Under the pieces are notes generated by a model. It ran no database searches. It was not told the origin of the DNA and saw nothing but the letters and a program-made list of their open reading frames with translations. A stretch of DNA of 64,000 bases from Novosphingobium sp. NDB2Meth1 (lineage in GTDB: Bacteria > Pseudomonadota > Alphaproteobacteria > Sphingomonadales > Sphingomonadaceae). Every line of letters starts with the position of its first letter. Positions within the stretch are counted from its first letter, which is position 1. Below are positions 1 through 9,795 of this stretch, piece by piece. Where the stretch lies: the NCBI RefSeq assembly GCF_900117425.1, contig NZ_FPEH01000012.1:458492-522491 (forward strand), in the 5' to 3' direction. A program made the translations under genes and the position numbers.

Positions 1-2427
1 CCCCTTGAACTTGGGCTGGCGCGGCAACCGGGTGCCATTCTTCGCCGCCAGGGTCGGCGTCAGGATGTTGCTGCTGGCATCGGGATTGTCGAACAGGTCG
101 CCATTGACGTCGATGTAGCTGCCCGCTTCGCCTGCAGGGGCGCATGACGACAGCTGCGAGATCGTGCCCTTGATGCGATCGGCGAAGAAGTTGCAGAAGT
201 TGCCCTTCAGCTTGCCATCGTTGAACGCACCGCTAGAGCTGATAGTCATCTTGCCGAGCTTGAGTTCGGCGTCGTACTCGATGCCCTTGACTTCGGCCTT
301 GCCCGCATTGCCGGTGTAGCCGGCGCCCTGCGCGCCGGGGATGACGAGGCCGTACTGGATGTTGTTCCACTTCTCGAGATAGATCGCGGCGTTCAAGCGG
401 AACACGTTGTTGAACGTGCCCTTGAAGCCGATCTCGAAGTTGGTCAGCGTCTCGGACTTGAACGGCGGCGCGGCGACCACGGCCTGCGGCAGGGTATCGG
501 TGGCGCGCAGGCGCAGCGGGCGGCTGTAGCCACCAGGACGGAAGCCGGTCGAGTAGTTGAAATAGAGCAGCTTCTGATCGGCGAACTGCCAATCGACCAC
601 GACCTTGTGCGTCTGGCCCTGTTCGCTGTAGCGGCCGATGCTTTCGGGATCGAGCGCGTTGGTGTTGCGGCACTGCAGGCGCGGGCCGGTGAGCGGCAGC
701 GGGCAGCCGACCGCGCCGGTTGGCAGGAAGATCGACGGTGCGATGGCCGCCGATGCGCCGACCCCCTGGAAGCCGACCACCTGGTAGTCGGTCCAGAAGT
801 AGCGGATGCCGCCGGTGATCTTCACCTTGGGCAGGATGTTGTAGTGCGCTTCGGCGAAGACCGCCGTGTCGTGGTACAGCGTATCGAATTCTTCGAGGTA
901 ATAGGCATCGCCGCGCACCGCAGGCGTGCCGAGGATCATCGTGCCGCCCTGAGCCTGCGGAATGCCGAAACCGGCGGGATTGTTGTCGCCGCCGCCCGAT
1001 TCCGTATAGCCGACGATCTGATCGAGGCCGCGGATGGCGTAGTTGTTGTCGGTCTGGTTCTTCTGGCGCTGGTAGAACGCGCCGACGGTCACGTCGAACG
1101 GCCAGGTCTTGGGCGTGGTGAGACGCACTTCCTGGGTGAACTTCTTGTTCTGCTGGACCGTGTGGTAATACTGGTTCGGATTGAGCAGCGTGGTGCAGCG
1201 CAGGGATGCGCCCGATCCGGTGCAGCCGGACTTGTCGAAGAACTGCAGGTAGTTCTCGTAGCCCGCGCCGAAGCTGTCATAGGTGACAGTGTAGTAGGTG
1301 TAGTCGTTGTTGATCTTGCGGTTGCGGTAGTAATAGCCGGTCGCCGAGACGAGATCGAAATCGCCGATGTGGCCATGCACGGTGAGCGCGGCCTGCACCC
1401 ACTTGTCGTCATTGCGCGTCAGGTCATAATCGTGGACCTGAAGATCGCCGACGCGCGGGTCAAAGCCGAAATAGCCGTAGGAAATCTGGCGCTGTGCGGT
1501 GGCAGACGGCGTGACTTCCCAGCCGTCCGCAACGTCCCAGAGCATCGAGAGGCGGCCGCCGTATTCGTAGACGGGGTTGTAGTCCTTCTTGGCGATCGCC
1601 GCGTTGCTGAGGTTGAAGAACGTGGCCGGGTTGTCGTCGCCGAGATTGAGCACGGCAGGGCGCGGATCCGGCTGAAGCGGGTTGTCGCTCGTGCCGCTGA
1701 TGAACTGGCCCTTGTTGTCGGTATTGTCGATGTAGCCGCCTTCCTTGCGGTAGTAGCCCATCGCACGGATCGCGAGGCGGTCGCTCACCGGAATGTTGAT
1801 GTACGACTTGATCGTGCCGCCGTAGCCGCCCTTGCCAAACTTGTTGACTTCGCTGTCGGCCCCGAATTCGAACTTGCCGATCTTGGGCTTGGCGGTGATG
1901 AAGCGCAGCACGCCCGCGAGTGAACCGGCGCCGAACAGGGTGCCTTGCGGACCGGAAAGCGCCTCGAGCCGCTCCATGTCATAGACCTGGATATCGGGCA
2001 CTTCCTGGCCGGTGATCGGGATTTCGTCGAGATAGTAGCCGACCGAGGCATAGGCGCCGCCGGCGGGCACGATGCCGCGGAAATAGACTTCGTTGCGGCC
2101 CGGCCCGATGCCGGCGAACGAGACCGACGGGAGCAAGGCGGCATAATCCTGCAAGCCCTTGACCTGGCGCTGGGCGAGGAAATCGGACGAGAGGGCCTGG
2201 ATCGCGATCGGAACCTTCTGGACGCTTTCGGCCTTGCGCGTGGCGGTGACGATGATCTCGTCGAAGCCGCCGGTGGAATTGGTGGTGGCCGTGTCATCTG
2301 CCGGAGTGGCCTGCGGCGCGGGGGCTTCCTGCGCGAACGCGGCGTAGGGTGCGGCGATGCCGGTGAGAATCGTGGAAAGGCACAGCGCCCTCAGCGCTTG
2401 CGACCGGCGACCGGATTTATCTGTCAT
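1..2427 (-). CDS. TonB-dependent receptor, 3' end cut by the window
   Basis: An open frame of 809 codons runs from the ATG at 2427 to the window edge without a stop, so the last part of the beta-barrel is missing. Residues 1-32 form a signal peptide ending AAFA before QEAP. A TonB-box-like stretch DEIIVTATRKAESVQ follows, then the plug with its LPSVSFAGIGPGRNEVYFRG segment, then the barrel. The last visible residues, NGTRLPRQPKFKG, are typical of late barrel strands in sphingomonad receptors. Such proteins import large or scarce substrates across the outer membrane using TonB energy; the substrate cannot be read here. A GGAG site lies about 11 bases before the ATG. The gene is transcribed divergently from the TPR-sulfotransferase. 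Confidence 0.93.
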   Translation of the reverse strand, partial: MTDKSGRRSQALRALCLSTILTGIAAPYAAFAQEAPAPQATPADDTATTNSTGGFDEIIVTATRKAESVQKVPIAIQALSSDFLAQRQVKGLQDYAALLPSVSFAGIGPGRNEVYFRGIVPAGGAYASVGYYLDEIPITGQEVPDIQVYDMERLEALSGPQGTLFGAGSLAGVLRFITAKPKIGKFEFGADSEVNKFGKGGYGGTIKSYINIPVSDRLAIRAMGYYRKEGGYIDNTDNKGQFISGTSDNPLQPDPRPAVLNLGDDNPATFFNLSNAAIAKKDYNPVYEYGGRLSMLWDVADGWEVTPSATAQRQISYGYFGFDPRVGDLQVHDYDLTRNDDKWVQAALTVHGHIGDFDLVSATGYYYRNRKINNDYTYYTVTYDSFGAGYENYLQFFDKSGCTGSGASLRCTTLLNPNQYYHTVQQNKKFTQEVRLTTPKTWPFDVTVGAFYQRQKNQTDNNYAIRGLDQIVGYTESGGGDNNPAGFGIPQAQGGTMILGTPAVRGDAYYLEEFDTLYHDTAVFAEAHYNILPKVKITGGIRYFWTDYQVVGFQGVGASAAIAPSIFLPTGAVGCPLPLTGPRLQCRNTNALDPESIGRYSEQGQTHKVVVDWQFADQKLLYFNYSTGFRPGGYSRPLRLRATDTLPQAVVAAPPFKSETLTNFEIGFKGTFNNVFRLNAAIYLEKWNNIQYGLVIPGAQGAGYTGNAGKAEVKGIEYDAELKLGKMTISSSGAFNDGKLKGNFCNFFADRIKGTISQLSSCAPAGEAGSYIDVNGDLFDNPDASSNILTPTLAAKNGTRLPRQPKFKG

Positions 2428-2782
2428 GACCTGTAAGGCTCCCTGTTCTGGGTACTCGGTATTCGCAAAAGGCTCCTTCGTGTCCGTTCCTGCAAACCGG
2501 CCTTAGGCCGCACGAGTCGCTGCGTGGGCAGCGACACCACCAGAGCGTTCCCCCTGCAGATTTGCAGTGACGGAAAACCCATGAGCCATGGCCGCTTAGC
2601 GACCTCTGGCCGACCGCGCGGGAAGCGCGGCGTGATCGTTTCAAATGTAACCCCTGTCCGGCGCCATACCTTGACGCGTGTCCAAAGCGGAAGATGATAG
2701 ATTGCAGTTGAGAGTCAACAGCCATTTTCGCAATTGCAGCATGCTGCGCATTGGACCGTTGCACCTGTGACAAAAGCTGCAC
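2428..2782. other. Divergent intergenic region
   Basis: This stretch separates the receptor from the TPR-sulfotransferase and should hold both promoters. I see no gene in it. It contains a perfect 12-bp palindrome GCAGCATGCTGC near 2738, the palindrome GCAATTGC just before it, and a GTTGAGAGTCAAC inverted repeat near 2706. A candidate + strand promoter is listed separately. Confidence 0.4.
2671..2699 (+). promoter_or_regulatory. Candidate sigma-70 promoter for the TPR-sulfotransferase gene
   Basis: TTGACG at 2671-2676 is followed after 17 bases by ATGATA at 2694-2699. The -35 is close to consensus and the -10 is weak. It lies about 85 bases before the first possible start codon. Confidence 0.3.
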
Positions 2783-4870
2783 ATGATGGGGCATGGCGAG
2801 GTCGCGGCACTAACTATGGATATAGGAGATCCTGGCGTTTCGAGAGGGTCGCGGTCCGCGCAGGCGGACTTGCGCGCGGCGCTGGATGTGGCGGCGGAAC
2901 GTGTTGAAACCGAACCCGAATTTGCACTTGCAGAAGCCGAACGCGCCTTGCGGGCGGTGCCGGGTTTGCCGCCCGCGCTGTTCGTTGCGGCGCAGGCGCT
3001 GCGGCGGCTTGGGCGGCCGGCGGAGGCCTCGGCGCGGCTTGCGCTGATCCCCGGCGGGGCGCGCCGACCGGCGATGGTGCTGTGGGAACAGGCGCAGGCG
3101 GCGAGCGCGGCAGGGCTCGCCGAGGCCGCGATCGACGCGCTGGAGGCGCTGACGCGGGTGCAGCCGGGCGTGGCGAGCGGGTGGTTCCTGCTGGCGAGCG
3201 AACTGCGCAAGGCAGGGCGCGCGGAGGATGCGTGGCGTGCGGACCTTTCCGCCGTCCATGCCGCCTCGCGCGATCCGGAATTGCTGCAGGCGGCGGCGGC
3301 GATCCATGACGGCAAGTTGGACGAGGCCGAAGCCTTGCTCCGCGCGCGCGCGAAGCGGCTGCCGGATGATCCTGTCGGCACGCGGATGCTGGGCGAAGTC
3401 CACTGGCGGCGCGGCGACATGGCCGAGGCGCTGCGGCTTGTGGAGCGGGCGGTGGCGCTGGCGCCGGGCTTTGATCTGGCGCGGGATTTTTTGGTGCGAC
3501 TGCTGCTGCAGGTGAACCGTTTGCCCGAGGCGCTGGGCCATGCCGAGATGCTGGCGCGCAGCCCGGTGGGTGGTTCGGCGGCGAAGCTGGTGCTGGCCTC
3601 GGTGCTCGTCCGGCTCGGCGATCAGGAGCGGGCGCGGGGCATCTATGAGGACTTGTTGAAAGAACAGCCCGACCAGCCGCTGCTGTGGCAGAACCTGGGC
3701 CATGTGCTCAAGACGCTGGGCGAGCAGGGCGAGGCAATCGCGGCCTACCGCGCGGCGGTGGAGCGCCGGCCGACGCTGGGGGAGGCGTGGTGGAGCCTTG
3801 CCAATCTCAAGACAGTGAAGCTGGGCGCCGAGGACGTGGCCGCTATGGAAGCGGCGCTGGCGGCGCTAGCGGGGGAGGCGGGGCGTGACGAGGATGTGTT
3901 CCATCTGCATTTCTCGCTCGGCAAGGCTTACGAGGATGCGGGCGATGCCGCGCGGGCCTTTGCGCATTACGACAAGGGCAACCGGCTGCGGCGGACGCTG
4001 ATCCGCTATGATGCGGACCTCTTGAGCGCCGAGGCGGGGGCGGCGGCGGCGACGTTTTCCGCGCCGTTCATCGCGGCGATGGGGGAGGGCGGGTGCACGG
4101 CGCCGGACCCCATTTTCATCGTCGGCCTGCCGCGCTCGGGCTCCACGCTGGTCGAGCAGATCCTTTCGAGCCACAGCGCCATCGAAGGGACGATGGAGCT
4201 ATCGGAAATGATGACCATCGCCGCGCGCTTGCAATCGCGGGTGGACGAGGGCGAATTTGCCGATTTCGCGGCGATGGTGCGCTCGCTGACGGCGGGCGAC
4301 CGGCTGCGGCTCGGCGAGGAATACATCGAGAAGACGCGGGTCCATCGCAAGACGGGGCGCCCGCGCTTTACCGACAAGATGCCCAACAACTGGCAGCATG
4401 TCGGGCTGATCAAGCTGATCCTGCCGAATGCGAAGATCGTCGACGCGCGGCGGCATCCGATGTCGTGCTGCTTTTCGGGCTGGAAACAGCATTTCGCGCG
4501 GGGGCAGACGTTTACCTACGATCTGACCGAGATCGGGCGGTACTACCGCGATTATGTGCGGCTGATGGCGCATTACGACGCGGCGGCGCCGGGGGCGGTG
4601 CACCGGGTGATCTACGAGCGGATGGTGGCGGATCAGGAGGCGGAGACGCGGGCGCTGCTCGCTTATCTGGGGCTGCCGTTCGAGGAGAGTTGCCTAGAGT
4701 TCCACCGCAACACCCGCGCGGTGCGCACCGCGAGTTCGGAGCAGGTGCGGCGGCCGATCTACACCGATGCAGTGGAGCACTGGAAGGCCTTCGCGCCGTG
4801 GCTCGGCCCTCTGGAGGAAGCGCTGGGGGATGTGGCGGTGTGTTATCCGGAGGTGCCGATGGGGTGGTGA
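2783..4870 (+). CDS. TPR-repeat protein with C-terminal sulfotransferase domain
   Basis: The protein is up to 695 residues. About the first 430 are alanine- and leucine-rich helical TPR repeats (for example AEALRLVERAVALAPGF). The C-terminal third is a PAPS-type sulfotransferase domain: PIFIVGLPRSGSTLVEQ near residue 445 is the 5'-phosphosulfate loop, and RHPMSCCFSGWKQHF fits the 3'-phosphate-binding segment. The family moves sulfate from PAPS to an acceptor; the acceptor is unknown and the TPR part probably binds the partner. The start is uncertain: ATGs at 2783, 2786 and 2816 are possible and none has a strong ribosome-binding site. There is no signal peptide, so the protein is probably cytoplasmic. 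Confidence 0.88.
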   Translation: MMGHGEVAALTMDIGDPGVSRGSRSAQADLRAALDVAAERVETEPEFALAEAERALRAVPGLPPALFVAAQALRRLGRPAEASARLALIPGGARRPAMVLWEQAQAASAAGLAEAAIDALEALTRVQPGVASGWFLLASELRKAGRAEDAWRADLSAVHAASRDPELLQAAAAIHDGKLDEAEALLRARAKRLPDDPVGTRMLGEVHWRRGDMAEALRLVERAVALAPGFDLARDFLVRLLLQVNRLPEALGHAEMLARSPVGGSAAKLVLASVLVRLGDQERARGIYEDLLKEQPDQPLLWQNLGHVLKTLGEQGEAIAAYRAAVERRPTLGEAWWSLANLKTVKLGAEDVAAMEAALAALAGEAGRDEDVFHLHFSLGKAYEDAGDAARAFAHYDKGNRLRRTLIRYDADLLSAEAGAAAATFSAPFIAAMGEGGCTAPDPIFIVGLPRSGSTLVEQILSSHSAIEGTMELSEMMTIAARLQSRVDEGEFADFAAMVRSLTAGDRLRLGEEYIEKTRVHRKTGRPRFTDKMPNNWQHVGLIKLILPNAKIVDARRHPMSCCFSGWKQHFARGQTFTYDLTEIGRYYRDYVRLMAHYDAAAPGAVHRVIYERMVADQEAETRALLAYLGLPFEESCLEFHRNTRAVRTASSEQVRRPIYTDAVEHWKAFAPWLGPLEEALGDVAVCYPEVPMGW

Positions 4871-5078
4871 GGGGGGGTGGGACAATTCCGCCGATTGACG
4901 CTGCGATTGGGAACGTCCGGTTACGCTGACACCGGCCATTAGTAGATCTCCCTGTCGGCCGCGCCAGCCAGATGCAACAATGGTGATTAGCGGTGCGAAC
5001 GATGAATGACGCGGGCGCGATCTCATGGCAGAAAGATGCCTTCCCGCCGAGCGCGGACGGTTAGGGTAAAGGAATGGC

Positions 5079-5951
5079 ATGGCCGCGGGACCAAGCAACG
5101 ACGAAATCATGGCTGCGATCAATGATTCGGGCTATCTCTTAGAGCAGGAGGTCGCTACCCAGCTTGAGCAGCGCGGACTCTACGTGCGCACCAATGTCGC
5201 CTTCGAGGACCCTGAGGAGAGCAAGTCGCGCGAAATCGACGTCGTCGCGGTGAAGCGCACCTCGTTCGACGAGGTGGCCAAGCTTGCCGCTTTTGTCGAG
5301 CTTCTGGTTGAGTGCAAGAACAGCGCGAACCCATTCGTGTTCATCGCCCGGCCAAAGAACGCAGCGGACCGCCACCATTCCCCTGAGGAGTTCCTATTTC
5401 CCTACCGTTACGAGATGAAGAAAGAACTCGGGCCCGGCAAAGGCATGACCCGCCAGGTCAGTGCATTCCACCATCTCGGCTTCGACCAAGTGTTCGAAGC
5501 GCACGTGCGCCCATGGAAGGCGGTGCAGTTCTGCCGGATCGACCGCAAGGGTAGTGGCTGGCATGCCAATCACGGCGGTCTATACGATGCAATCTTCTAT
5601 CCGATGGCAAAGGCGCTAAATGCGCGGCGTAAGGCGGTGCCGCAGTCTTCGCGCCCGGATGAGTGGCGCTACACTTGGCTATTCTTCCCGCTGGTCGTGA
5701 CCTCGGGCGATCTGTTCCTCATCGATGCCACGGCCGAACAGCCCTCCCCGATCTCTGTCGACCACGTCTCGTTCCAGCGCGAGCTCAAATCCGGCAAACT
5801 GTCAGGATCGTTCATGGTGACGTTCGTGCGGCAGCAGGCCTTAGAAAGCTTCCTCGCGGATGTGGTCGATCCCCTCGCGGCCTTGTCCGCAGACCTAATC
5901 GAGCAGCGCCAGGACTTCCTGAAGACAACCACGCTGCCTTGGGCCGATTGA
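5079..5951 (+). CDS. Putative PD-(D/E)XK-fold nuclease-like protein
   Basis: A 290-residue protein of no family I can name. Its N-terminal part has the pattern of a restriction-endonuclease-like fold: REIDVVAVK with D54, then FVELLVECKN giving E78-x-K80, the usual metal-binding core. The rest, to residue 290, has no motif I recognise. AAAGGA sits 5 bases before the ATG and supports this start. It stands alone on + and faces the TIR-like gene. Codon use is less GC-extreme than in neighbouring core genes, which suggests an acquired islet. A role in DNA defence is inference from fold and neighbour only. Confidence 0.75.
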   Translation: MAAGPSNDEIMAAINDSGYLLEQEVATQLEQRGLYVRTNVAFEDPEESKSREIDVVAVKRTSFDEVAKLAAFVELLVECKNSANPFVFIARPKNAADRHHSPEEFLFPYRYEMKKELGPGKGMTRQVSAFHHLGFDQVFEAHVRPWKAVQFCRIDRKGSGWHANHGGLYDAIFYPMAKALNARRKAVPQSSRPDEWRYTWLFFPLVVTSGDLFLIDATAEQPSPISVDHVSFQRELKSGKLSGSFMVTFVRQQALESFLADVVDPLAALSADLIEQRQDFLKTTTLPWAD

Positions 5952-6146
5952 CTTGACATGAATTTGATCTCGCTCATCCGCTTCAACGTGATCGCCGCCT
6001 ATGCTCCCCAGTGTGTAGGTGGATCTTAGCCAAGCGCTTTGATGAATCGATCACTGCTGACAGCGGTGCGCCGAACGGCCCCTGTGCAAAAAACACCTCC
6101 AATTTAAGCGGCGGGGTGTCAGCAGCATTAGATTTGGTTGACGTAT

Positions 6147-7271
6147 TTAGCCTAGCAAACCCTCGCGCTCTAAGACCGACCTAACTTCCTCGAAACAGGC
6201 GCCAATGTTCCCAGCCGGAAAGCGAATTTGCCCCAACCCCTGAATGTTGCTGAATTCATTGCAGCCTTCTTCCAGTACCACAATCGCTTTAGTAAACCCG
6301 AGGCGTCCCTGAAATAGGCCGACCTCGTGAATAACATTCATCCGGGCCTGCATGCCGCCCTCCGCAGTTTCGTCCTCCGCCGTCATAATCATGAACGCAA
6401 CGGCGGCGGATTCCAGCATCTCCACCAACCGGGCCTGATTGGTGACGCCAGCCACCGGTACCCGGTTGAATTCGTCCCACGGGAGTTGCAAGCGATCCTG
6501 GATGAAGTCTTTGAGCTCTCGCCATAGCGGTGATCTACCGTGTCCAATGAAGACGCTCGTTCCTATACGAGCGTCGCGCACTTCTTGGCGTGACTTTCGC
6601 TGTACGTGAGACGCAGCTTGTCGGGCTATTTTGGCAGCAGCCGCACATACAACGAATGACTGGCGAATAGATTGGCTTTCGGCCTTTATTATCATGTGTG
6701 GCGGAACTTGCATCCCTTGGCCGAGCACTATGGTATCTCGGGTCATTTTCTGGCCCTTAGGACACCAATGATCCAAAATTTCACTTGGAGTAAGCAGTTG
6801 CAAATCCTCAAGGTCGGTGAGGAGCTTGGACAAGTACGTGTCGTGACCACCGGTGTTTTCCGTCAGCAGTATTGACCGCATTTCAGAGGTGCATTCCTGA
6901 AAAAGTTCCCCAGCGAGCTCAGAGCGTGCCGCAACGGCAGCCAAGTCTGGGTTTCCGGCCTGGGTTCGTATGTGATCTAGGATGGCTTCGCTCTGAAATT
7001 CGCGCCACTCGCCAACGCTGCCCAGAGAGGTAAATGACATGTCCATGAGGCCCCATTCCTGGCTGAAATGCGCACCGGGCGGGGGAGCCTTTAAGCCAGC
7101 GTAGTAGACCCTCGCATGATATCCCAGCCAAGAGCCTGAGAATGCCCGCCCAACAGCAACAGCGCATTCATCCAGCCGCTCAAGCGCTGGCCCTGCCGCC
7201 TCAAGATCAGGAGAGCGGCTGGCCTCATCCAATCGATCAGAAAGGGCGAAAAGCTCCTGGGCCGCCGTCAT
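6147..7271 (-). CDS. TIR-like nucleotide-binding domain protein (Cap12/PycTIR type)
   Basis: A protein of 374 residues. About the first 230 are helical and unrecognised. The C-terminal part, from about residue 238, matches the predicted nucleotide-binding TIR-like domain used in CBASS Cap12 and Pycsar PycTIR effectors: GTSVFIGHGRSPLWRELKDF, then AFMIMTAEDET, then RMNVIHEVGLFQGRLGF. In that last motif E316 corresponds to the catalytic Glu of NAD-cleaving TIRs. The ATG at 7271 is preferred because GGAG lies 7 bases upstream; a GTG at 7289 would add six residues. No cyclase gene of CBASS or Pycsar is adjacent. GC content is lower than in the flanks, consistent with transfer. Confidence 0.8.
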   Translation of the reverse strand: MTAAQELFALSDRLDEASRSPDLEAAGPALERLDECAVAVGRAFSGSWLGYHARVYYAGLKAPPPGAHFSQEWGLMDMSFTSLGSVGEWREFQSEAILDHIRTQAGNPDLAAVAARSELAGELFQECTSEMRSILLTENTGGHDTYLSKLLTDLEDLQLLTPSEILDHWCPKGQKMTRDTIVLGQGMQVPPHMIIKAESQSIRQSFVVCAAAAKIARQAASHVQRKSRQEVRDARIGTSVFIGHGRSPLWRELKDFIQDRLQLPWDEFNRVPVAGVTNQARLVEMLESAAVAFMIMTAEDETAEGGMQARMNVIHEVGLFQGRLGFTKAIVVLEEGCNEFSNIQGLGQIRFPAGNIGACFEEVRSVLEREGLLG

Positions 7272-7640
7272 GCTTGCACTCCAATCCACGTTCGAACAAA
7301 TGCAGTCAGTTCAATGGGCCAAATACGTACCCCTTGTCGTTGAATAATCTGCGAAGTGAAAAGCGCCAAGGCAGTCTTCTAAAATCACCGCTTCACCACT
7401 AGGCGATCGAAGGAAATGACAAGCAAAGTCGCAGGCGATCGGCCAGGCCGATGAACCGACAGAGTGATGATTCGAAGGCAGCTTTCGAAAAATATATCAG
7501 GTGATAGTAAGGGCAACAATTCAGCAACCCGCCAGACAGCCTGATGCAGGCTGAAAGACCGCTCTTGTCAGATTGCGACGTTGGGGCCGCCACCGGCGAA
7601 CGACGCATTCTGGTCGACAGCGGCCGCCCCCCCAATCCCC
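7272..7640. other. Intergenic stretch, no gene recognised
   Basis: It lies between the TIR-like gene and the second TonB receptor and has AT-rich patches, for example around 7488-7500. Short open frames on both strands lack ribosome-binding sites and protein-like composition. It probably marks the right edge of the accessory islet. Confidence 0.4.
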
Positions 7641-9647
7641 CTACCGAAACGCCACCTTCACCCCGCCCCAGATCGTGCGTGGGGTGCCGAGGTCGATCGA
7701 GCCGCCGGAATTGCGGGTCACCACCAGTTCGCCCGACAGGTTCTCGCCGCGCAGGACGAGGCTGAAGGGGCCGATGATGTGCATTTCGGCGTAGGCGTCG
7801 AGCGTGGTGGCGGGGGGGAGGATGTCGGTTTCGAGGTCGTCCTCATATTGCGCGCCGGTGTGGCGCAGGGTGAGGGCGAGGGTGGTGCGGGGCGTGGGGC
7901 GCCAGGCGGCGGTGGCGCTGGCGGCGTAACGCGGGGTCTGGGCGGGGCGCTTGCCGTCTAGCGCGGTGCCGGGGGCTTCGACCTTGGCGTCGGTATAGGC
8001 GAAGGAGCCGCTGAGCGAGAAGGCGCCCAGCTTGGCTTCGGCGCCGAGTTCGATGCCCCTGGCGTGGACGGCATCGACATTCTGCCGCTGGCGCAGGTTG
8101 GGCGCGATGGTGACGTTGGCGATGGCGTGGCGCACCTTGTTGTCGAAGGCGGTGGCCGAGACGCTGAGGCCCGGCGCGGGGCGCCAGTCGATCCCGCCTT
8201 CGAAGCCGCGCAGGCGTTCGTTCTCCAGCGCGGGATTGGCGCGGGTTACGATGGGGAAGACGGTGAACGAGCGGTAGAGTTCGTTGAGCGTGGGCTGGCG
8301 GAGGCCGGAATAGGCCGATCCGCGCAGCGAGACGCCGCCGCCGAGCGCCACCACCGCGCCGCCGCGGAAGCTGCCGGTCCAGCCTGCGCGGTCGGGATAG
8401 AGCGTGGTCGTGGTCGTGCCGCCGCGGGGCGTCTGTTCGAACAGGCCGCTGCGGTTGGACCAGCGGTCGGCGCGGGCGCCGGCGGTGAGGATCACCGGGC
8501 CGAGCGTCCAGTCGTCCTCGATGAACAGGCCGAGATCGCGGTTGGTGCCGCCGGCGCGGCGCTGGCCCGAGATGCGGCCGGCGGTGTAGACGTCTTCCTG
8601 CGTTTGCCCTTCGGCATAGCGCCAGTCGGCGCCGAAGCGCAGGACGTGGGCCTTGCCGAGGGGCGGGCGCAGTTCGAGCTTGCCGCCGATGCCGGTGGAG
8701 GGCGTGGCGCGCTGGTCGAGCGTGGGGAGAAAGGTGCGCGCGCTGATCACGACGTTGTTGAAATCGCGGCTCTGGACATAGGCCAGTGCATCGAACTGCC
8801 ACGCGCCGCGGCCGACGAGGCGGAGGCTGGCGTCCTGCCCGCTGGCGGCGGTCTCGGCACCGGCAAAGCGCAAGGTGCGGGCATCGTTGAAGGCGGCGAC
8901 GCGGGCCTGCAGTTCGATGTCGCTGGTGAGCGGGGCGACGGCGCGCAACGACGCGGACCAGCTTTCATAGCGGGCGCGGACGCTGGCGGGGACGCGCTGG
9001 TCGGCGGGGGTGGTCCAGAAGCCCTGTCCGCGGTCCCAGCGGCCAGAGGCGACGAGATAGCCCGCGCCGAGCCTGGGGGCGAGGGTGGCGGAGAGTTCGG
9101 TCTCGCCGCGATCATCGACGAGGGCGCGGCCGTTCAGCAAGCCGAGCTGATCGGGGCCGGCGCTGGTGAGGTCGATCGTGCCCGCGACCGCGCCCGCTCC
9201 GAACGCGCCCGAGCCGCCGCCGCGCGTGACGCGGGCGGATGCGAGGCGTTCGGGCGCGAGGGCGGAGAGCGGGACATAGCCGAAGAAGGGATCGGCCATC
9301 GGCACGCCGTCGAGCAGCAGCACGGTGCGGCTCGTGGCATTGCCCCCGAGCGAGCGCAGGGTGATGCCTTGGGCGGAGGGGTTGGAGGCGCGGCTGTCCG
9401 AGCGGCGGAACTGCTGGAAGCCGGCGGCGGCGGAGAGCGCATCTTCGAGGCGGCCCGAGGCGGCGACGGCGAGGCGGTCCGCGTCGATATCCTGCACGTC
9501 GTAAGCCACGGCAGCGGGGGCGGCATCGAGGCCGCGTCCGGTGACGACGATCTGGTCCGGCGCGGCTTCGTCGGCGCGGGCGAGCGAAGGCAGGGAAGCA
9601 CCGGCGAGCAAGGCGATCAGGGCGGTTTGGCGAAGACGGCGGTGCAC
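7641..9647 (-). CDS. TonB-dependent receptor, BtuB-like size
   Basis: A 668-residue receptor with a signal peptide (MHRRLRQTALIALLAGASL, cleavage near SLARA) and a TonB box DQIVVTGR directly after it. The plug contains GGNATSRTVLLLDGVPMADPFFGYVP and the Gly-rich RGGGSGAFGAGAVAG. The barrel ends in VAFR rather than in a bare aromatic residue. Size and plug resemble BtuB-type receptors, but I find no cobalamin riboswitch upstream, so the substrate is open. The start is the GTG at 9647, placed so that the protein begins with the signal peptide; the frame stays open upstream to 9908. The gene is divergent from the DUF1223 gene, with 148 bases between them that hold an inverted repeat GCCCCC/GGGGGC and a TTGACA on the minus strand. 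Confidence 0.9.
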   Translation of the reverse strand: MHRRLRQTALIALLAGASLPSLARADEAAPDQIVVTGRGLDAAPAAVAYDVQDIDADRLAVAASGRLEDALSAAAGFQQFRRSDSRASNPSAQGITLRSLGGNATSRTVLLLDGVPMADPFFGYVPLSALAPERLASARVTRGGGSGAFGAGAVAGTIDLTSAGPDQLGLLNGRALVDDRGETELSATLAPRLGAGYLVASGRWDRGQGFWTTPADQRVPASVRARYESWSASLRAVAPLTSDIELQARVAAFNDARTLRFAGAETAASGQDASLRLVGRGAWQFDALAYVQSRDFNNVVISARTFLPTLDQRATPSTGIGGKLELRPPLGKAHVLRFGADWRYAEGQTQEDVYTAGRISGQRRAGGTNRDLGLFIEDDWTLGPVILTAGARADRWSNRSGLFEQTPRGGTTTTTLYPDRAGWTGSFRGGAVVALGGGVSLRGSAYSGLRQPTLNELYRSFTVFPIVTRANPALENERLRGFEGGIDWRPAPGLSVSATAFDNKVRHAIANVTIAPNLRQRQNVDAVHARGIELGAEAKLGAFSLSGSFAYTDAKVEAPGTALDGKRPAQTPRYAASATAAWRPTPRTTLALTLRHTGAQYEDDLETDILPPATTLDAYAEMHIIGPFSLVLRGENLSGELVVTRNSGGSIDLGTPRTIWGGVKVAFR

Positions 9648-9795
9648 GGTGCGATTGGCTTTCGTTCGGATAGGGCGGGGCTGGCCGTTGCCGCGGCGTG
9701 CCCCCCTGTCAAGGGGGCGGCCGGGCAGGCGTTGTAACCGGTGAAAGGCGGCGCGCGAACTGGCTGGCGTACCAAAGCACCAAGAAAGCCCTTCG

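Noticed and set aside
607..1923. 438-codon + strand frame within the first receptor
   Set aside because: It is a shadow of the minus-strand TonB receptor; it has no ribosome-binding site and a repetitive Val/Ala/Asp composition.
7399..7635. 78-codon minus-strand frame between the TIR-like gene and the receptor
   Set aside because: There is no ribosome-binding site, no recognisable pattern, and it runs across AT-rich and GC-rich patches of different origin.
8064..9737. 557-codon open frame antisense to the second TonB receptor
   Set aside because: The frame is Gly/Ala/Glu-rich with no domain, and the opposite strand encodes a full receptor with signal peptide and TonB box.
9648..9795. Cobalamin riboswitch upstream of the BtuB-like receptor
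   Set aside because: None of the conserved B12-box elements is present in the 148-base leader; only a short GC hairpin and a TTGACA are seen.
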